This document shows positions 36,998-46,148 of a stretch of DNA of 64,000 nt, piece by piece. Every line of letters starts with the position of its first letter. Within the stretch, counting starts at the first letter, position 1. Source of the stretch: Shewanella indica (GTDB taxonomy: Bacteria; Pseudomonadota; Gammaproteobacteria; Enterobacterales; Shewanellaceae). Under the pieces are notes generated by a model, which worked only from the letters and a program-made list of their open reading frames with translations, had not been told where the DNA came from and ran no database searches. Location: assembly GCF_002836975.1 (NCBI RefSeq), contig NZ_NIJK01000039.1, forward strand, positions 1 through 64,000. Reading direction: 5' to 3'. The position numbers and the translations under genes were made by a program.

Positions 36998-37464
36998 TGA
37001 AGTATTGGAACAACACACTGACATTGGTCACGCTGGCATTGGCGTTAGTTCTGGGTGGCTGCGCCGATAAGGACAGATATGTGCAGTGGGAGACAGAGGC
37101 GCCAAGCAGTTTTCCCAAATTGACGGCAATAGGCTATGCCCCGCTGGCCAGCCAACCAGCCAAGGAACAGTCGCAAAAGGTGCTGATGGCGATGCAAGCA
37201 TCCAAGATTGCCGCTTATCGGGAACTGGCCGAACAAGTTTATGGCCAACGTTTGTCGGCTGATAGCAAGGTCAGTGACTGGATGTTGAAAGGCGATAATA
37301 TCCAGGCCTCGGTTTCCGGGGTGATCCGCGGCGCCAGGGTTGTGCGCAGTTATCCGGCCGGCGATCATTATGTGACCGAGCTGGAGCTGGACTTCGCCCA
37401 GGTGTGGGATCTGTATCAGCAACAAAATCGCCCCCAAAGAGTGAAAGAGATCACTTATTTTTAG
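36997..37464 (+). CDS. flgP: FlgP outer-membrane flagellar lipoprotein
   Basis: This 155-residue protein has a lipoprotein signal ending LVLGGC and a LPP20-like domain (KLTAIGYAPLASQPAKEQSQKVLMAMQASKIAAYRELAEQVYG). FlgP forms a disc or basal ring at the outer membrane around the flagellum. It is co-transcribed and coupled with flgO (TAATG overlap). A strong terminator follows. Confidence 0.92.
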   Translation: MKYWNNTLTLVTLALALVLGGCADKDRYVQWETEAPSSFPKLTAIGYAPLASQPAKEQSQKVLMAMQASKIAAYRELAEQVYGQRLSADSKVSDWMLKGDNIQASVSGVIRGARVVRSYPAGDHYVTELELDFAQVWDLYQQQNRPQRVKEITYF

Positions 37465-37481
37465 GGTAATGGGTATAAGTC

Positions 37482-37510
37482 AAAAGCAGCCTTCTTTGGC
37501 TGCTTTTTTT
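37482..37510 (+). terminator. intrinsic terminator after flgP
   Basis: A 9-bp stem AAAGCAGCC / GGCTGCTTT with loop TTCTTT is followed by an uninterrupted run of T. Confidence 0.93.
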
Positions 37511-37705
37511 GTGGCTTAAGAATTTTTGCTGAATTGAGAGCAGGGTATACGTTCTGTTCTGGGGGGCATCTTGTATTTGACCCCCTTGGCTTTAGCGCCC
37601 TGAGTTTAGTCGGGGGAAGGCAAGGGGGGACAGGAGTTTGGGTCGCACCAAGAAGCCGAACTTACTGAATTAGCTTAAGCAATGGAACAGCAGCAGGGCT
37701 TTAAA

Positions 37706-38137
37706 TCAAGCCTTGAGATCGTTGCCCAGAGTGGCGATGGTTGAAGTCTTGCCTTTGCCGTCATAAGTCAGACTGGAGGCATTGCGGCTCACCTGCAGCG
37801 CCTGTGCCAGGCGATTGATACTGGCCATACTCAGCTCTATCAGGCCGGCATTTTCCTGATTGCGTAGTTGGCAAGTAGCCAATAGTTCGCGGGCTTCACT
37901 GACCTGTTCGGCCAATGGCGACTGACTGAGTTTAGTTTGTTCAGGATGAGAGGAGAGCGCCTCATCGACTGCCTTGACCTCATTGAGCAGATTGCTCTTG
38001 TCTTGGGCTAGTTGCAATAGATTATCGGCATTGCGATCGAGCAGGGCATTTTTTTCCTGCTCAATCAAGTTCAGCAGACGCTCGAGTTGAGTCATCTGCT
38101 TTGCTATCAGGCTGGTTATATCCGGGGTATCAGGCAT
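37706..38137 (-). CDS. flgN: FlgN-type flagellar chaperone
   Basis: This 143-residue protein is an all-helical coiled coil (QMTQLERLLNLIEQEKNALLDRNADNLLQLAQDK), as in FlgN, the cytosolic export chaperone for FlgK and FlgL. Its C-terminal motif SLTYDGKGKTS is usual for FlgN. It overlaps flgM by one base, so the two form the flgMN operon under the sigma-28 promoter at 38494. Confidence 0.9.
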   Translation of the reverse strand: MPDTPDITSLIAKQMTQLERLLNLIEQEKNALLDRNADNLLQLAQDKSNLLNEVKAVDEALSSHPEQTKLSQSPLAEQVSEARELLATCQLRNQENAGLIELSMASINRLAQALQVSRNASSLTYDGKGKTSTIATLGNDLKA

Positions 38138-38457
38138 CAGGATCCTTTATTGAGTGCGCTCAGTTCTGATTCAAATTGAGATATGTTGGCTGCCAGTTTT
38201 TCCGGGTCAACCTTGTATCTGCCTTCGGCGATTGCCAATTTGATTTCGCTGATCTTCTTTTGATCTATTTCCGGCAGGGAGGCCATTTTACTCTGAACTC
38301 CTTGCAGCTGCTGCGCTTGCTGCGACACCACAACCGAGTCGGTTTTCTGCGGAGCAGCCCCTTGCTGAGCTGTTTGATTGCTCTGAGCCGTGTTCTTGGG
38401 GAGTGAACCTGTATTCACCCTGGGTTGATTTTGCAGTTGTTTAATATCCATAGCCAT
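38137..38457 (-). CDS. flgM: anti-sigma-28 factor FlgM
   Basis: This 106-residue protein has a disordered, Gln-rich N-terminal half and a C-terminal helical sigma-binding part (LPEIDQKKISEIKLAIAEGRYKVDPEKLAANI) that is the FlgM signature. It holds FliA inactive until the hook is complete, and is then exported. The gene has its own near-perfect sigma-28 promoter. GGAG precedes the start. Confidence 0.95.
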   Translation of the reverse strand: MAMDIKQLQNQPRVNTGSLPKNTAQSNQTAQQGAAPQKTDSVVVSQQAQQLQGVQSKMASLPEIDQKKISEIKLAIAEGRYKVDPEKLAANISQFESELSALNKGS

Positions 38458-38493
38458 CGCGGCTCCAGCCTTTTCTCTGATTACCTTGCTGTC

Positions 38494-38520
38494 TTATCGG
38501 CATAGCCAAGGAGAACTTTA
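38494..38520 (-). promoter_or_regulatory. sigma-28 promoter of flgMN
   Basis: On the minus strand TAAAGTTC, 11 bases and GCCGATAA follow one another, matching the FliA consensus TAAAGTTT-N11-GCCGATAA with one mismatch. It lies 37 bases before flgM, inside the gap behind flgA. Confidence 0.9.
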
Positions 38521-38527
38521 GCATTTT

Positions 38528-39235
38528 TTACATTCGAACTTCCACTTCGCCCACATTGGTGACGGTAGCCTCCAACACTTTGTCTGAGCGAGTGTTTTTT
38601 ACCCTAATCTGTTCTCCAAGGTTACCATCATGCAGGGCTTCACCAACAGTTTTTATTTGAAACTTCTCGTTACCTGCATAAATAGAGACTCTGTCGCCTT
38701 TGCAAACAAAACAGAGATTGGCGGCAAATAACGGATAGTCTTTGGCTATGCGCCGCTTGAGGCGGGTACCCGTCACTGTGGCAATATCCTCGAACTGCTG
38801 GCCGCGCAGACTGGTTTCATCTATGTAACGCAGCGCCAGATTTTCCGGCCCCAGCACAGTGCCCGGAGCCAGAGTTTGAGTGGCCACCACCACAGGATAA
38901 CTGATATCTACCCGTACCGAGACATAGATTTGCCACGGGTAGCTTAGCTCCGGGCTGTTACAACCTATGCGCACCGTATTGTTGCGGCTTATCTCTCTGT
39001 CGCTGGCAAGTTCGGCCGTCAAAGGTGAATTGCATCTAGGGGGCGTGAGCCTGGAATCCAGTCGTTGCGGGGTGATGGTAATTTGTGCATCTGTGCCCGC
39101 CAGCACTTTTTTGGCCACTGCCTCTTTAGCCAGGCTTTCCATGGCCGATATACTGGGAACGAAGCTGCTCTCTGCCGCCATTGTTGCGATGGGCATTAAA
39201 ATTGTAGCCAAAAGGTATGCAATATTTACTTTCAT
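38528..39235 (-). CDS. flgA: flagellar basal-body P-ring assembly chaperone FlgA
   Basis: This 235-residue protein has a signal peptide (MKVNIAYLLATILMPIATMA) and the SAF domain of FlgA (VATQTLAPGTVLGPENLALRYID...GTRLKRRIAKDYPL). FlgA assists FlgI polymerisation into the P ring in the periplasm. A Cys pair (NLCFVCKGD) is present. It is read away from cheV. flgM lies behind it with its own promoter. Confidence 0.93.
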   Translation of the reverse strand: MKVNIAYLLATILMPIATMAAESSFVPSISAMESLAKEAVAKKVLAGTDAQITITPQRLDSRLTPPRCNSPLTAELASDREISRNNTVRIGCNSPELSYPWQIYVSVRVDISYPVVVATQTLAPGTVLGPENLALRYIDETSLRGQQFEDIATVTGTRLKRRIAKDYPLFAANLCFVCKGDRVSIYAGNEKFQIKTVGEALHDGNLGEQIRVKNTRSDKVLEATVTNVGEVEVRM

Positions 39236-39422
39236 AATGAACAGGCTAGCTTGTCTCGCCAGATTACACCTATACTTTCAATGATTCGCGGTTCCCAGTA
39301 CTGGCTTCACCTTAGGTTTAGTCAGAAATTTGACTGGGCATCAGTGTCTTGGATAAAGCAAATAGTATGCCTGTCTGTGGGACAGCGGGTATTTCTCAAT
39401 ATAAAGACAACAAGGCAGCCTT

Positions 39423-40343
39423 ATGTCGAGCATTCTTGAATCAGTCAATAAACGCACTCAACTGGTTGGACAAAATCGCCTCGAACTTCTGTTGTTCAAA
39501 CTTAACGGCAGACAAAGATTCGGTATCAATGTATTCAAAGTCAAAGAGGTTTTGCAGTGCCCACCACTGACGATATTGCCCAAGTTGAACTCCTTTGTTA
39601 AGGGCGTGGCCCATATTCGTGGTACGACTGTGTCTGTTATCGACCTCAGTGCGGCGACCGGCGGTAAACCCATAGATGATGTCAAGGATTGCTTCATCAT
39701 TATTTCCGAATACAACCGCAGCGTGCAGGGTTTTCTGGTTCGTTCAGTTGAGCGGATCATTAACATGAATTGGGAGTCTATCATGCCGCCGCCGGAAGGA
39801 GCGGGACGATACTCTTACCTGACCGCTGTGACGGAAATCGAAGGTGAACTGGTTGAAATCCTCGATGTGGAGAAAATTCTTGATGAAATTTCACCGGTCA
39901 AGACAGATATCAGCCAAGAAATGGATGAATCTCTCACAATCGACAGGGAGCAGCATTATCATATTATGGTGATTGACGACTCCTCTGTGGCGCGCAAGCA
40001 GATCATTCGTGCATTGTCTTCGTTGAATCTGCAGATAGATACCGCTAAAGATGGTCGGGAAGCATTGGAAAAACTGAAGAATATAGCGTCTGGTATGGAC
40101 AATGTTGCCGATGAAATCCCGTTGATTATTTCGGATATCGAAATGCCGGAAATGGATGGTTACACTCTGACCGCCGAGATCCGTGATGATCCCAAGCTGA
40201 AAAATATCAAGGTAGTGCTGCATACCTCGTTGAGCGGGGTATTCAATCAAGCCATGGTACAGAAAGTGGGCGCCAATGATTTTATTGCCAAGTTCAACCC
40301 CGACGAACTGGCTTCTGCTGTTAACAAGCATCTGAGTCTATAG
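39423..40343 (+). CDS. cheV: chemotaxis coupling protein CheV
   Basis: This 306-residue protein joins a CheW-like domain (residues 20-160, GRQRFGINVFKVKEVL and VKGVAHIRGTTVSVIDL) to a response-regulator domain (residues 180-306, phospho-acceptor Asp238 in IISDIEMPEMDG). CheV couples receptors to CheA and aids adaptation. It is followed by cheR, as in Vibrio and Shewanella. The ribosome binding site is a weak AAGG. Confidence 0.95.
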   Translation: MSSILESVNKRTQLVGQNRLELLLFKLNGRQRFGINVFKVKEVLQCPPLTILPKLNSFVKGVAHIRGTTVSVIDLSAATGGKPIDDVKDCFIIISEYNRSVQGFLVRSVERIINMNWESIMPPPEGAGRYSYLTAVTEIEGELVEILDVEKILDEISPVKTDISQEMDESLTIDREQHYHIMVIDDSSVARKQIIRALSSLNLQIDTAKDGREALEKLKNIASGMDNVADEIPLIISDIEMPEMDGYTLTAEIRDDPKLKNIKVVLHTSLSGVFNQAMVQKVGANDFIAKFNPDELASAVNKHLSL

Positions 40344-40487
40344 CCTTTGTCTGCTGTGACTTTTTATGGCTATAGTGAGTTGGTCTGCTTGTGTTGCAAA
40401 GGGGGCTGGGGTATAACGCAGCCCCAGTTTTTAAATGTTGCTGCCTCAATTCGCAGTGACGTTTTTACGGATAGTTAGGACACTAAG

Positions 40488-41321
40488 GTGCCAGATAAAT
40501 CTCTCGCGGAAACTGAGTACAATCAATTCAGGCTGTTTCTTGAGCAGCACAGTGGCATTGTATTGGGTGAGAACAAACAGTATTTGGTTCGCAGCCGTTT
40601 GGCGCCTTTGATGGGGAAATATGGTTTGCCATCCCTGTCGGACGTTGTTAAGCAATCGATGCGACCCACAGAGCGCCAATTACGGGCTGAAGTCATTGAT
40701 GCCATGACGACCAACGAAACTCTTTGGTTTCGGGACAAGTATCCTTTTGAATTACTTGGCAATACATTATTGCCCGGTTTTGCCAAGTTGGGTCGGCCGT
40801 TGAAGATTTGGTCGGCAGCCTGTTCATCCGGCCAGGAGCCCTATTCACTGGCGATGACAGTGCTCGAATATCAACAGCGTAAGCCGGGAGCTCTGCCGGG
40901 TGGGGCGATAATCCAGGCCACCGATCTATCGCCGTCCATGCTCGAGCGTTGTAAAAATGCCGAGTACGATAAGCTGGCATTGGCCCGGGGCCTGTCTGAA
41001 GAGCGTAAGCGTCAGTTTTTTGAAGCCCTGCCCAATGGCAATATGCGGGTAAAGGACAATGTTCGTCGTTTGGTCAGTTTTCGGGCTCACAACCTGCTTG
41101 AAAGTTACACCTTGCTTGGCAAGTTCGACATCATTTTTTGCCGTAACGTACTTATCTATTTTGCCCCGGAGGCAAAGGCAAAAATACTGCGGCAATTTGC
41201 TGCCGCTCTCAATCCCAAGGGGATATTGTTTTTAGGGGCCAGTGAGTCGATTGCCGGTTTGACCGATGAATTCGATATGATTCGCTGCAATCCCGGTATT
41301 TATTATCAAAAGAAAAATTAG
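40488..41321 (+). CDS. cheR: chemotaxis protein methyltransferase CheR
   Basis: This 277-residue protein methylates receptor glutamates using S-adenosylmethionine. The helical N-domain is followed by the SAM-binding motif IWSAACSSGQEPYSLAM and IIFCRNVLIYFAPEAKAKILRQ. The start is GTG with AGGA about nine bases upstream. Its position directly before flgB is standard in Vibrio and Shewanella. Confidence 0.95.
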   Translation: MPDKSLAETEYNQFRLFLEQHSGIVLGENKQYLVRSRLAPLMGKYGLPSLSDVVKQSMRPTERQLRAEVIDAMTTNETLWFRDKYPFELLGNTLLPGFAKLGRPLKIWSAACSSGQEPYSLAMTVLEYQQRKPGALPGGAIIQATDLSPSMLERCKNAEYDKLALARGLSEERKRQFFEALPNGNMRVKDNVRRLVSFRAHNLLESYTLLGKFDIIFCRNVLIYFAPEAKAKILRQFAAALNPKGILFLGASESIAGLTDEFDMIRCNPGIYYQKKN

Positions 41322-41445
41322 TTATCTAATTCCTTGATTTTCAATGTTTTTCAATGGCCGCCTGTCAAGTTTGATGGGCTCTTTCTTTTTTATCTCTCAA
41401 GTCAATCGCAATCCATTTCTCATCTGTTGCTATAGCCATCATTCC

Positions 41446-41461
41446 TGGCACAAAGCTTGCT
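41446..41461 (+). promoter_or_regulatory. sigma-54 (-24/-12) promoter of flgB operon
   Basis: TGGCACAAAGCTTGCT matches the consensus TGGCAC-N5-TTGCW at every defined position. It lies 35 bases before flgB. Confidence 0.92.
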
Positions 41462-41495
41462 TTGTTTTTGTCGAGTCATTGGAGGAGGCGGTTTT

Positions 41496-41894
41496 ATGGC
41501 GATCAGTTTTGATAAGGCCCTTGGCATACATCAATACACTCTGGGTATTCGCGCCCAGCGTGCCGAAGTGCTTGCCAGCAATATAGCCAATGCCGATACC
41601 CCGCACTACAAGGCTCGGGATGTGGACTTTTCTTCGGCGTTGCAGGCGGCCAAAGGGCGGCAACAGGGAATGAATATGGCGGCAACGTCTGAAAAGCATT
41701 TCGACCTCAAGGCGCTGACAGCCCAACATGTGCAATATCGGGTGCCGGATCAACCGGACACTGGGGATGGCAACACAGTCGATATGCAAAAAGAGCAGCA
41801 GGCCTTTATGCAAAATGCGCTTGAATATCAGATGTCGCTTGGGTTCCTCGACGGTAAGTTCGCCGGCATGAAAAAGGCATTGAAAGGAGATTAA
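41496..41894 (+). CDS. flgB: flagellar proximal rod protein FlgB
   Basis: This 132-residue rod protein has the rod-family N-terminal pattern [24 protein letters not shown]. It is exported through the type III apparatus and forms the inner rod. The chosen ATG at 41496 has GGAGGAGG upstream; the longer frame would start inside the sigma-54 promoter. First gene of flgBCDE. Confidence 0.95.
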   Translation: MAISFDKALGIHQYTLGIRAQRAEVLASNIANADTPHYKARDVDFSSALQAAKGRQQGMNMAATSEKHFDLKALTAQHVQYRVPDQPDTGDGNTVDMQKEQQAFMQNALEYQMSLGFLDGKFAGMKKALKGD

Positions 41895-41896
41895 TC

Positions 41897-42313
41897 ATGA
41901 GTTTGTACAATATTTTCAATGTTGCGGGTTCGGGAATGTCGGCGCAGTCGGTACGTTTGAATACTACCGCCAGTAACATAGCCAACGCAGATTCTGTTTC
42001 TTCCAGTATCGATAAGACCTACAAGGCACGGCATCCCATTTTTGAGGCCGAACTGGCCAAGGCTAATGGCCAACAGCAACAAGGGGCAGCGGTCAAAGTC
42101 AAAGGCATAGTGGAAAGCGATAAACCCTTGCTGAAAGAGTATTCGCCGGATCATCCCATGGCCGATGCCGACGGTTTTATCTACAAACCCAATGTCAATG
42201 TAGTGGAAGAGATGGCCGATATGATTTCCGCCTCCCGTTCCTATCAGATGAATGTTCAGGTAGCCGATGCAGCCAAGTCCATGCTGCAACAAACCCTGAG
42301 AATGGGCAAATAA
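41897..42313 (+). CDS. flgC: flagellar proximal rod protein FlgC
   Basis: This 138-residue rod protein has the N-terminal motif [18 protein letters not shown] and the C-terminal VNVVEEMADMISASRSYQMN, both diagnostic of FlgC. It starts two bases behind flgB; AAAGGAGA lies within the flgB end. Confidence 0.96.
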   Translation: MSLYNIFNVAGSGMSAQSVRLNTTASNIANADSVSSSIDKTYKARHPIFEAELAKANGQQQQGAAVKVKGIVESDKPLLKEYSPDHPMADADGFIYKPNVNVVEEMADMISASRSYQMNVQVADAAKSMLQQTLRMGK

Positions 42314-42327
42314 CGGAGGCATAGCCC

Positions 42328-43011
42328 ATGAGCGTCAATTCAGTTAACCCTTTTCTCGACAGTATCCAGGTGCAATCGGGTACTGAAACCAAGAAAAGCA
42401 ATAATCAACAACTGACCCAGGAAGACTTCTTCTCGCTCCTCAGTCAGCAGTTGTCTATGCAGGATCCTTTCAAGCCGGTGGATAACGATCAGATGATCGC
42501 CCAGATGGCGTCGTTTGCCACAGTGGATGGTATCTCTAACCTGAATGAAGAAATAGTTAACCTCAATTCGTTAATGACTTCGAGTCAGGCATTGCAGGCA
42601 TCAGGCTTGGTGGGGCAGAAAGTGCTGATCCCGGCGGGCACCGGCTATGTTTCCGAGGAAGACCCAACGCTCAAAGGGGTGATCACATCACCGGAAAAGA
42701 TCCCTTCAATTAAAGTAACGATTGAAGATGAAGCCGGTCAGGTGATCAAAACCTTCGAGGTCGACGGTAGTGCCGGCGGCAATATAGATGTGGAATGGGA
42801 TGGCCTGGATAAGGACGGAAACCCTGTCGATACAGGCATCTATACCATGAAGGCCAGCGGGGTTGTTGATGGTAAGTCCCAGGATCTTATCGTTAGTTCC
42901 TATGCCCACGTGACCAGTGTATCACTCAACTCTGCCACCGGCGCCGTGTTGAACCTAAGAGGTATTGGCGGGATCAGGCTCGCCGATGTGCTGGCTGTTT
43001 CCGAGGTTTAA
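42328..43011 (+). CDS. flgD: hook-capping scaffold protein FlgD
   Basis: This 227-residue protein has the N-terminal QEDFFSLLSQQLSMQDPFKPVDNDQMIAQMASF block of FlgD, followed by a FlgD Ig-like/Tudor-like C-terminal half (VEWDGLDKDGNPVDTGIYT). It caps the growing hook. GGAGG lies before the start. Confidence 0.95.
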   Translation: MSVNSVNPFLDSIQVQSGTETKKSNNQQLTQEDFFSLLSQQLSMQDPFKPVDNDQMIAQMASFATVDGISNLNEEIVNLNSLMTSSQALQASGLVGQKVLIPAGTGYVSEEDPTLKGVITSPEKIPSIKVTIEDEAGQVIKTFEVDGSAGGNIDVEWDGLDKDGNPVDTGIYTMKASGVVDGKSQDLIVSSYAHVTSVSLNSATGAVLNLRGIGGIRLADVLAVSEV

Positions 43012-43065
43012 TTCTGTTTCTGCCCCGGCGGTGCCGGACAGTATCTAAAAATCATGAGGTGAATT

Positions 43066-44427
43066 ATGTCTTTTAACATTGCTCTGAGTGGGATTGCTGC
43101 GGCGCAGAAAGATCTCAATACCACGGCCAACAATATTGCCAACGTCAATACGATAGGCTTTAAAGAATCCCGGGCCGAGTTTGCCGATGTGTACGCCAGC
43201 TCGATTTTCTCCAACGGCAGAACCACAGTGGGCGGCGGTGTCACCACCACTCAGGTGGCGCAGCAGTTCCATCAGGGTAACCTGAACTCCACCAACAACG
43301 CGCTGGATATGGCGATCAACGGTGGTGGTTTCTTCGTGACATCATCCAGTGTCGGCAGTCAGGATTACTCTTTCACCCGCGCCGGAGCCTTCAAGCGTGA
43401 TGACAACGGCTTTTTGGTCGATGCTGCCGGTAATTATCTGCAGAGCTTCCCGGTCGATAAAGATGGTAACTCCACTTCTGTAAGTCTGACTACCACCAAG
43501 CCGGTGCAGATCCCGGATACTGCCGGTAGCCCGCAGAAAACCAACAATGTTGGCATCAGCATGAACCTGGACTCCACTCAAGAAACTAAAGACCCGGCTT
43601 TGTTTGACCCATCCAAGTCAGATACTTTTAATAACTCCACTGCAGTGACCATTTATGACTCTCTGGGTAACTCCCACACCTTGACCACTTATTTTGTGCG
43701 TCCGGAAAATGGTGCTCATACCGGTGAGAGTAACTGGGTGGCCTACTACGCCATTGACGACAAGCCGGTCAATCTGGGTGGCGGCGCCGGAACCTACAAC
43801 ACGGACACTAACGGTGACGGTACTGCGGATGGTACAGGCACAGCACAAACTGCAGGTGGCTGGACCGGAGCTGTGCTTAAGTTCAACGATGTCGGCGGTT
43901 ATATAGGTTCCGATCCTGCGGTGATCACCACAGAGCAGTTGGGAGTTGGCGGGGCCAACGTTCTTGGTCCGGCTGCTGACGGCACTCAAGCGATAACCAT
44001 AGATTTCAACAATCCGACCCAGTTCTCGGAAAAGTTCAACGCCACGGAATTGACGCAGGATGGTGTGACAGTGGGCCGTTTGACCAATGTTGAAGTGGGT
44101 ACTGATGGTTTGATCTCTGCCAAGTACAGCAATGGCTCAACAGTACCTCTGGCACGGGTGGCGTTGGCACGATTCTCCAATGAGCAGGGACTGAGCCAGG
44201 TGGGTAATACCTCCTGGAAAGCCAGCCTGGATTCAGGCGCGGCGCTGGCCGGTGAGGCCAACAGCGGTGTGTTTGGCAGTATCCGTTCATCCACACTGGA
44301 GCAATCCAACGTTGACCTGACCACTGAGCTGGTGGATTTGATTTCGGCCCAACGTAACTTCCAGGCCAACTCCCGTACTCTGGAAGTGAACAATACACTA
44401 CAGCAAACCGTATTGCAGATCCGCTAA
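43066..44427 (+). CDS. flgE: flagellar hook protein FlgE
   Basis: This 453-residue hook subunit starts FNIALSGIAAAQKDLNTTANNIANVNTIGFKESRAEF and ends VDLISAQRNFQANSRTLEVNNTLQQ, the D0 coiled-coil ends of FlgE. The middle (about residues 190-300) is the variable surface domain, with Gly- and Asp-rich repeats. GAGGTG lies before the start. A hairpin terminator follows. Confidence 0.96.
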   Translation: MSFNIALSGIAAAQKDLNTTANNIANVNTIGFKESRAEFADVYASSIFSNGRTTVGGGVTTTQVAQQFHQGNLNSTNNALDMAINGGGFFVTSSSVGSQDYSFTRAGAFKRDDNGFLVDAAGNYLQSFPVDKDGNSTSVSLTTTKPVQIPDTAGSPQKTNNVGISMNLDSTQETKDPALFDPSKSDTFNNSTAVTIYDSLGNSHTLTTYFVRPENGAHTGESNWVAYYAIDDKPVNLGGGAGTYNTDTNGDGTADGTGTAQTAGGWTGAVLKFNDVGGYIGSDPAVITTEQLGVGGANVLGPAADGTQAITIDFNNPTQFSEKFNATELTQDGVTVGRLTNVEVGTDGLISAKYSNGSTVPLARVALARFSNEQGLSQVGNTSWKASLDSGAALAGEANSGVFGSIRSSTLEQSNVDLTTELVDLISAQRNFQANSRTLEVNNTLQQTVLQIR

Positions 44428-44438
44428 GCCTTCCTGTG

Positions 44439-44466
44439 CAAGACATTGCCGCCCGGCAATGTCTTG
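44439..44466 (+). terminator. hairpin after flgE
   Basis: A near-perfect 13-bp inverted repeat CAAGACATTGCCG / CGGCAATGTCTTG with a CC centre. It has no T run, so termination may be partial. It sits before the flgF promoter. Confidence 0.55.
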
Positions 44467-44539
44467 CCGCACCTTCGCCTATTAATTCCCAAGTTACTGA
44501 AGTTCTTCTGCTGTCCTAGTGCTCAACTGCTCATTTTAT

Positions 44540-44555
44540 TGGCACGATGTTTGCT
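44540..44555 (+). promoter_or_regulatory. sigma-54 (-24/-12) promoter of flgF operon
   Basis: TGGCACGATGTTTGCT matches the sigma-54 consensus at all defined positions, 38 bases before the flgF start. It suggests that flgFGHIJKL form a second class-II unit. Confidence 0.92.
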
Positions 44556-44592
44556 TTTACCTGAATAGGTAAAAAGATTGACGGAGCAGCAG

Positions 44593-45336
44593 GTGGACAA
44601 ACTTCTCTATGTCGCCATGACTGGCGCCAAACAAAACATGAATGCGCTGGCGGTTAGGGGTAACAACCTGGCCAATGCCAATACTGATGGTTTCAAGGCC
44701 GACATGGCTCAGGCTCGTGCGATGCAAGCCTTCGGCGAAGGCTTGCCGACCCGGGTGTTCGCCATGACAGAGTCGCCCTCGGCCAACTTTCAGTCCGGCC
44801 CTATCAAATCGACCGGGCGGGATCTGGATATTGCCATCAAAGATCAAGGCTGGATTGCGGTGCAGGCCGCCGATGGTAGTGAGGCCTATACCCGCTCCGG
44901 TAGTCTGAGTTTTGACACCACAGGTTTGCTGCGTAATGACAGGGGCAACCCTGTGATGGGTGATAACGGCCCAATAGTGCTGCCGTTGCCGATAGACAAA
45001 ATTCAGGTTGCCACAGACGGCACTATCTCCATTCGTCCCCAGGGCGCAACCGCCGAGGTGATAGAAGAAGTGGGGCGCATCAAGCTGGTCAACCCGGGCA
45101 ATCAGAACCTGATGCGCGGTGAAGATGGCTTGTTCCGCACTCTGGATGGTAATCCGGCCGCCGCCGATCCCTTTGTCAACGTGGAAAGCGGCGCCGTGGA
45201 AGGCAGCAATGTCAATGCCGTGGATGAGATGGTCAACCTGATTGAGTTGCAACGTCAGTTTGAGCTGCAGGTAAAAATGATGAAAACCGCAGAAGAGAAC
45301 GACAAGTCGTCCGCTTCACTGATGCGCATTAGCTAG
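44593..45336 (+). CDS. flgF: flagellar proximal rod protein FlgF
   Basis: This 247-residue protein begins VDKLLYVAMTGAKQNMNALAVRGNNLANANTDGFKAD, the FlgF signature, and ends with the rod-family coiled coil NAVDEMVNLIELQRQFELQVKMMK. The GTG start at 44593 has GGAG six bases upstream and aligns with other FlgF N-termini; the TTG five codons earlier does not. Confidence 0.94.
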   Translation: MDKLLYVAMTGAKQNMNALAVRGNNLANANTDGFKADMAQARAMQAFGEGLPTRVFAMTESPSANFQSGPIKSTGRDLDIAIKDQGWIAVQAADGSEAYTRSGSLSFDTTGLLRNDRGNPVMGDNGPIVLPLPIDKIQVATDGTISIRPQGATAEVIEEVGRIKLVNPGNQNLMRGEDGLFRTLDGNPAAADPFVNVESGAVEGSNVNAVDEMVNLIELQRQFELQVKMMKTAEENDKSSASLMRIS

Positions 45337-45347
45337 GAGTAATTGAT

Positions 45348-46136
45348 ATGCATCCCGCGTTATGGATAAGTAAGACTGGGTTAGATGCCCAGCAAACAGA
45401 CATCTCGGTGATTTCAAATAACGTCGCTAATGCCAGCACCATAGGCTACAAAAAGGGCCGGGCGATATTTGAAGACTTGCTGTACCAGACGGTCAATCAG
45501 GCCGGTGGTATCAGTGCTTCCAACACCAAGCTGCCCAATGGCCTTAACCTGGGCGCAGGTACCAAGGTGGTAGCCACCCAGAAGATTTTCTCCCAGGGTA
45601 ATCTGCAAACCACAGACAACGCGCTGGATATGATGATTGAAGGCCCGGGATTCTTTGAAATCCAACTGCCCGATGGCACCACAGCCTACACTCGCAACGG
45701 CCAGTTCACTCTGGATGATACCGGCCAGATAGTGACTTCCGGCGCCGGCTATGTGCTGCAGCCTGCCATTACCATTCCGGACGATGCCACCAGTATCACC
45801 GTTTCCGCCGAAGGTGAAGTGTCGGTTAAAACCCCGGGCGCCGCCGAAAACCAGGTGGTGGGCCAGCTGACCATCTCTGATTTCATCAATCCGTCCGGCC
45901 TGGATCCCATAGGGCAAAACCTCTATCTGGAGACGGGCGCCAGCGGTACCCCGATTCAGGGCACGGCTTCGCTCGACGGTTTGGGCTCCATTCGTCAGGG
46001 CTCGCTGGAAACCTCCAACGTTAACGTGACCGAAGAGCTGGTTAACCTGATTGAGAGTCAGCGGATTTACGAAATGAACTCCAAAGTCATTTCGGCCGTA
46101 GACCAGATGCTGGCCTACGTGAACCAGAATCTGTGA
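45348..46136 (+). CDS. flgG: flagellar distal rod protein FlgG
   Basis: This 262-residue protein has HPALWISKTGLDAQQTDISVISNNVANASTIGYKKGRAIFEDLLYQ and ends VNVTEELVNLIESQRIYEMNSKVISAVDQML, both classical FlgG. It builds the drive-shaft outside the P ring. AGGAG precedes the start. Confidence 0.97.
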   Translation: MHPALWISKTGLDAQQTDISVISNNVANASTIGYKKGRAIFEDLLYQTVNQAGGISASNTKLPNGLNLGAGTKVVATQKIFSQGNLQTTDNALDMMIEGPGFFEIQLPDGTTAYTRNGQFTLDDTGQIVTSGAGYVLQPAITIPDDATSITVSAEGEVSVKTPGAAENQVVGQLTISDFINPSGLDPIGQNLYLETGASGTPIQGTASLDGLGSIRQGSLETSNVNVTEELVNLIESQRIYEMNSKVISAVDQMLAYVNQNL

Positions 46137-46148
46137 TGAGGTGATGTG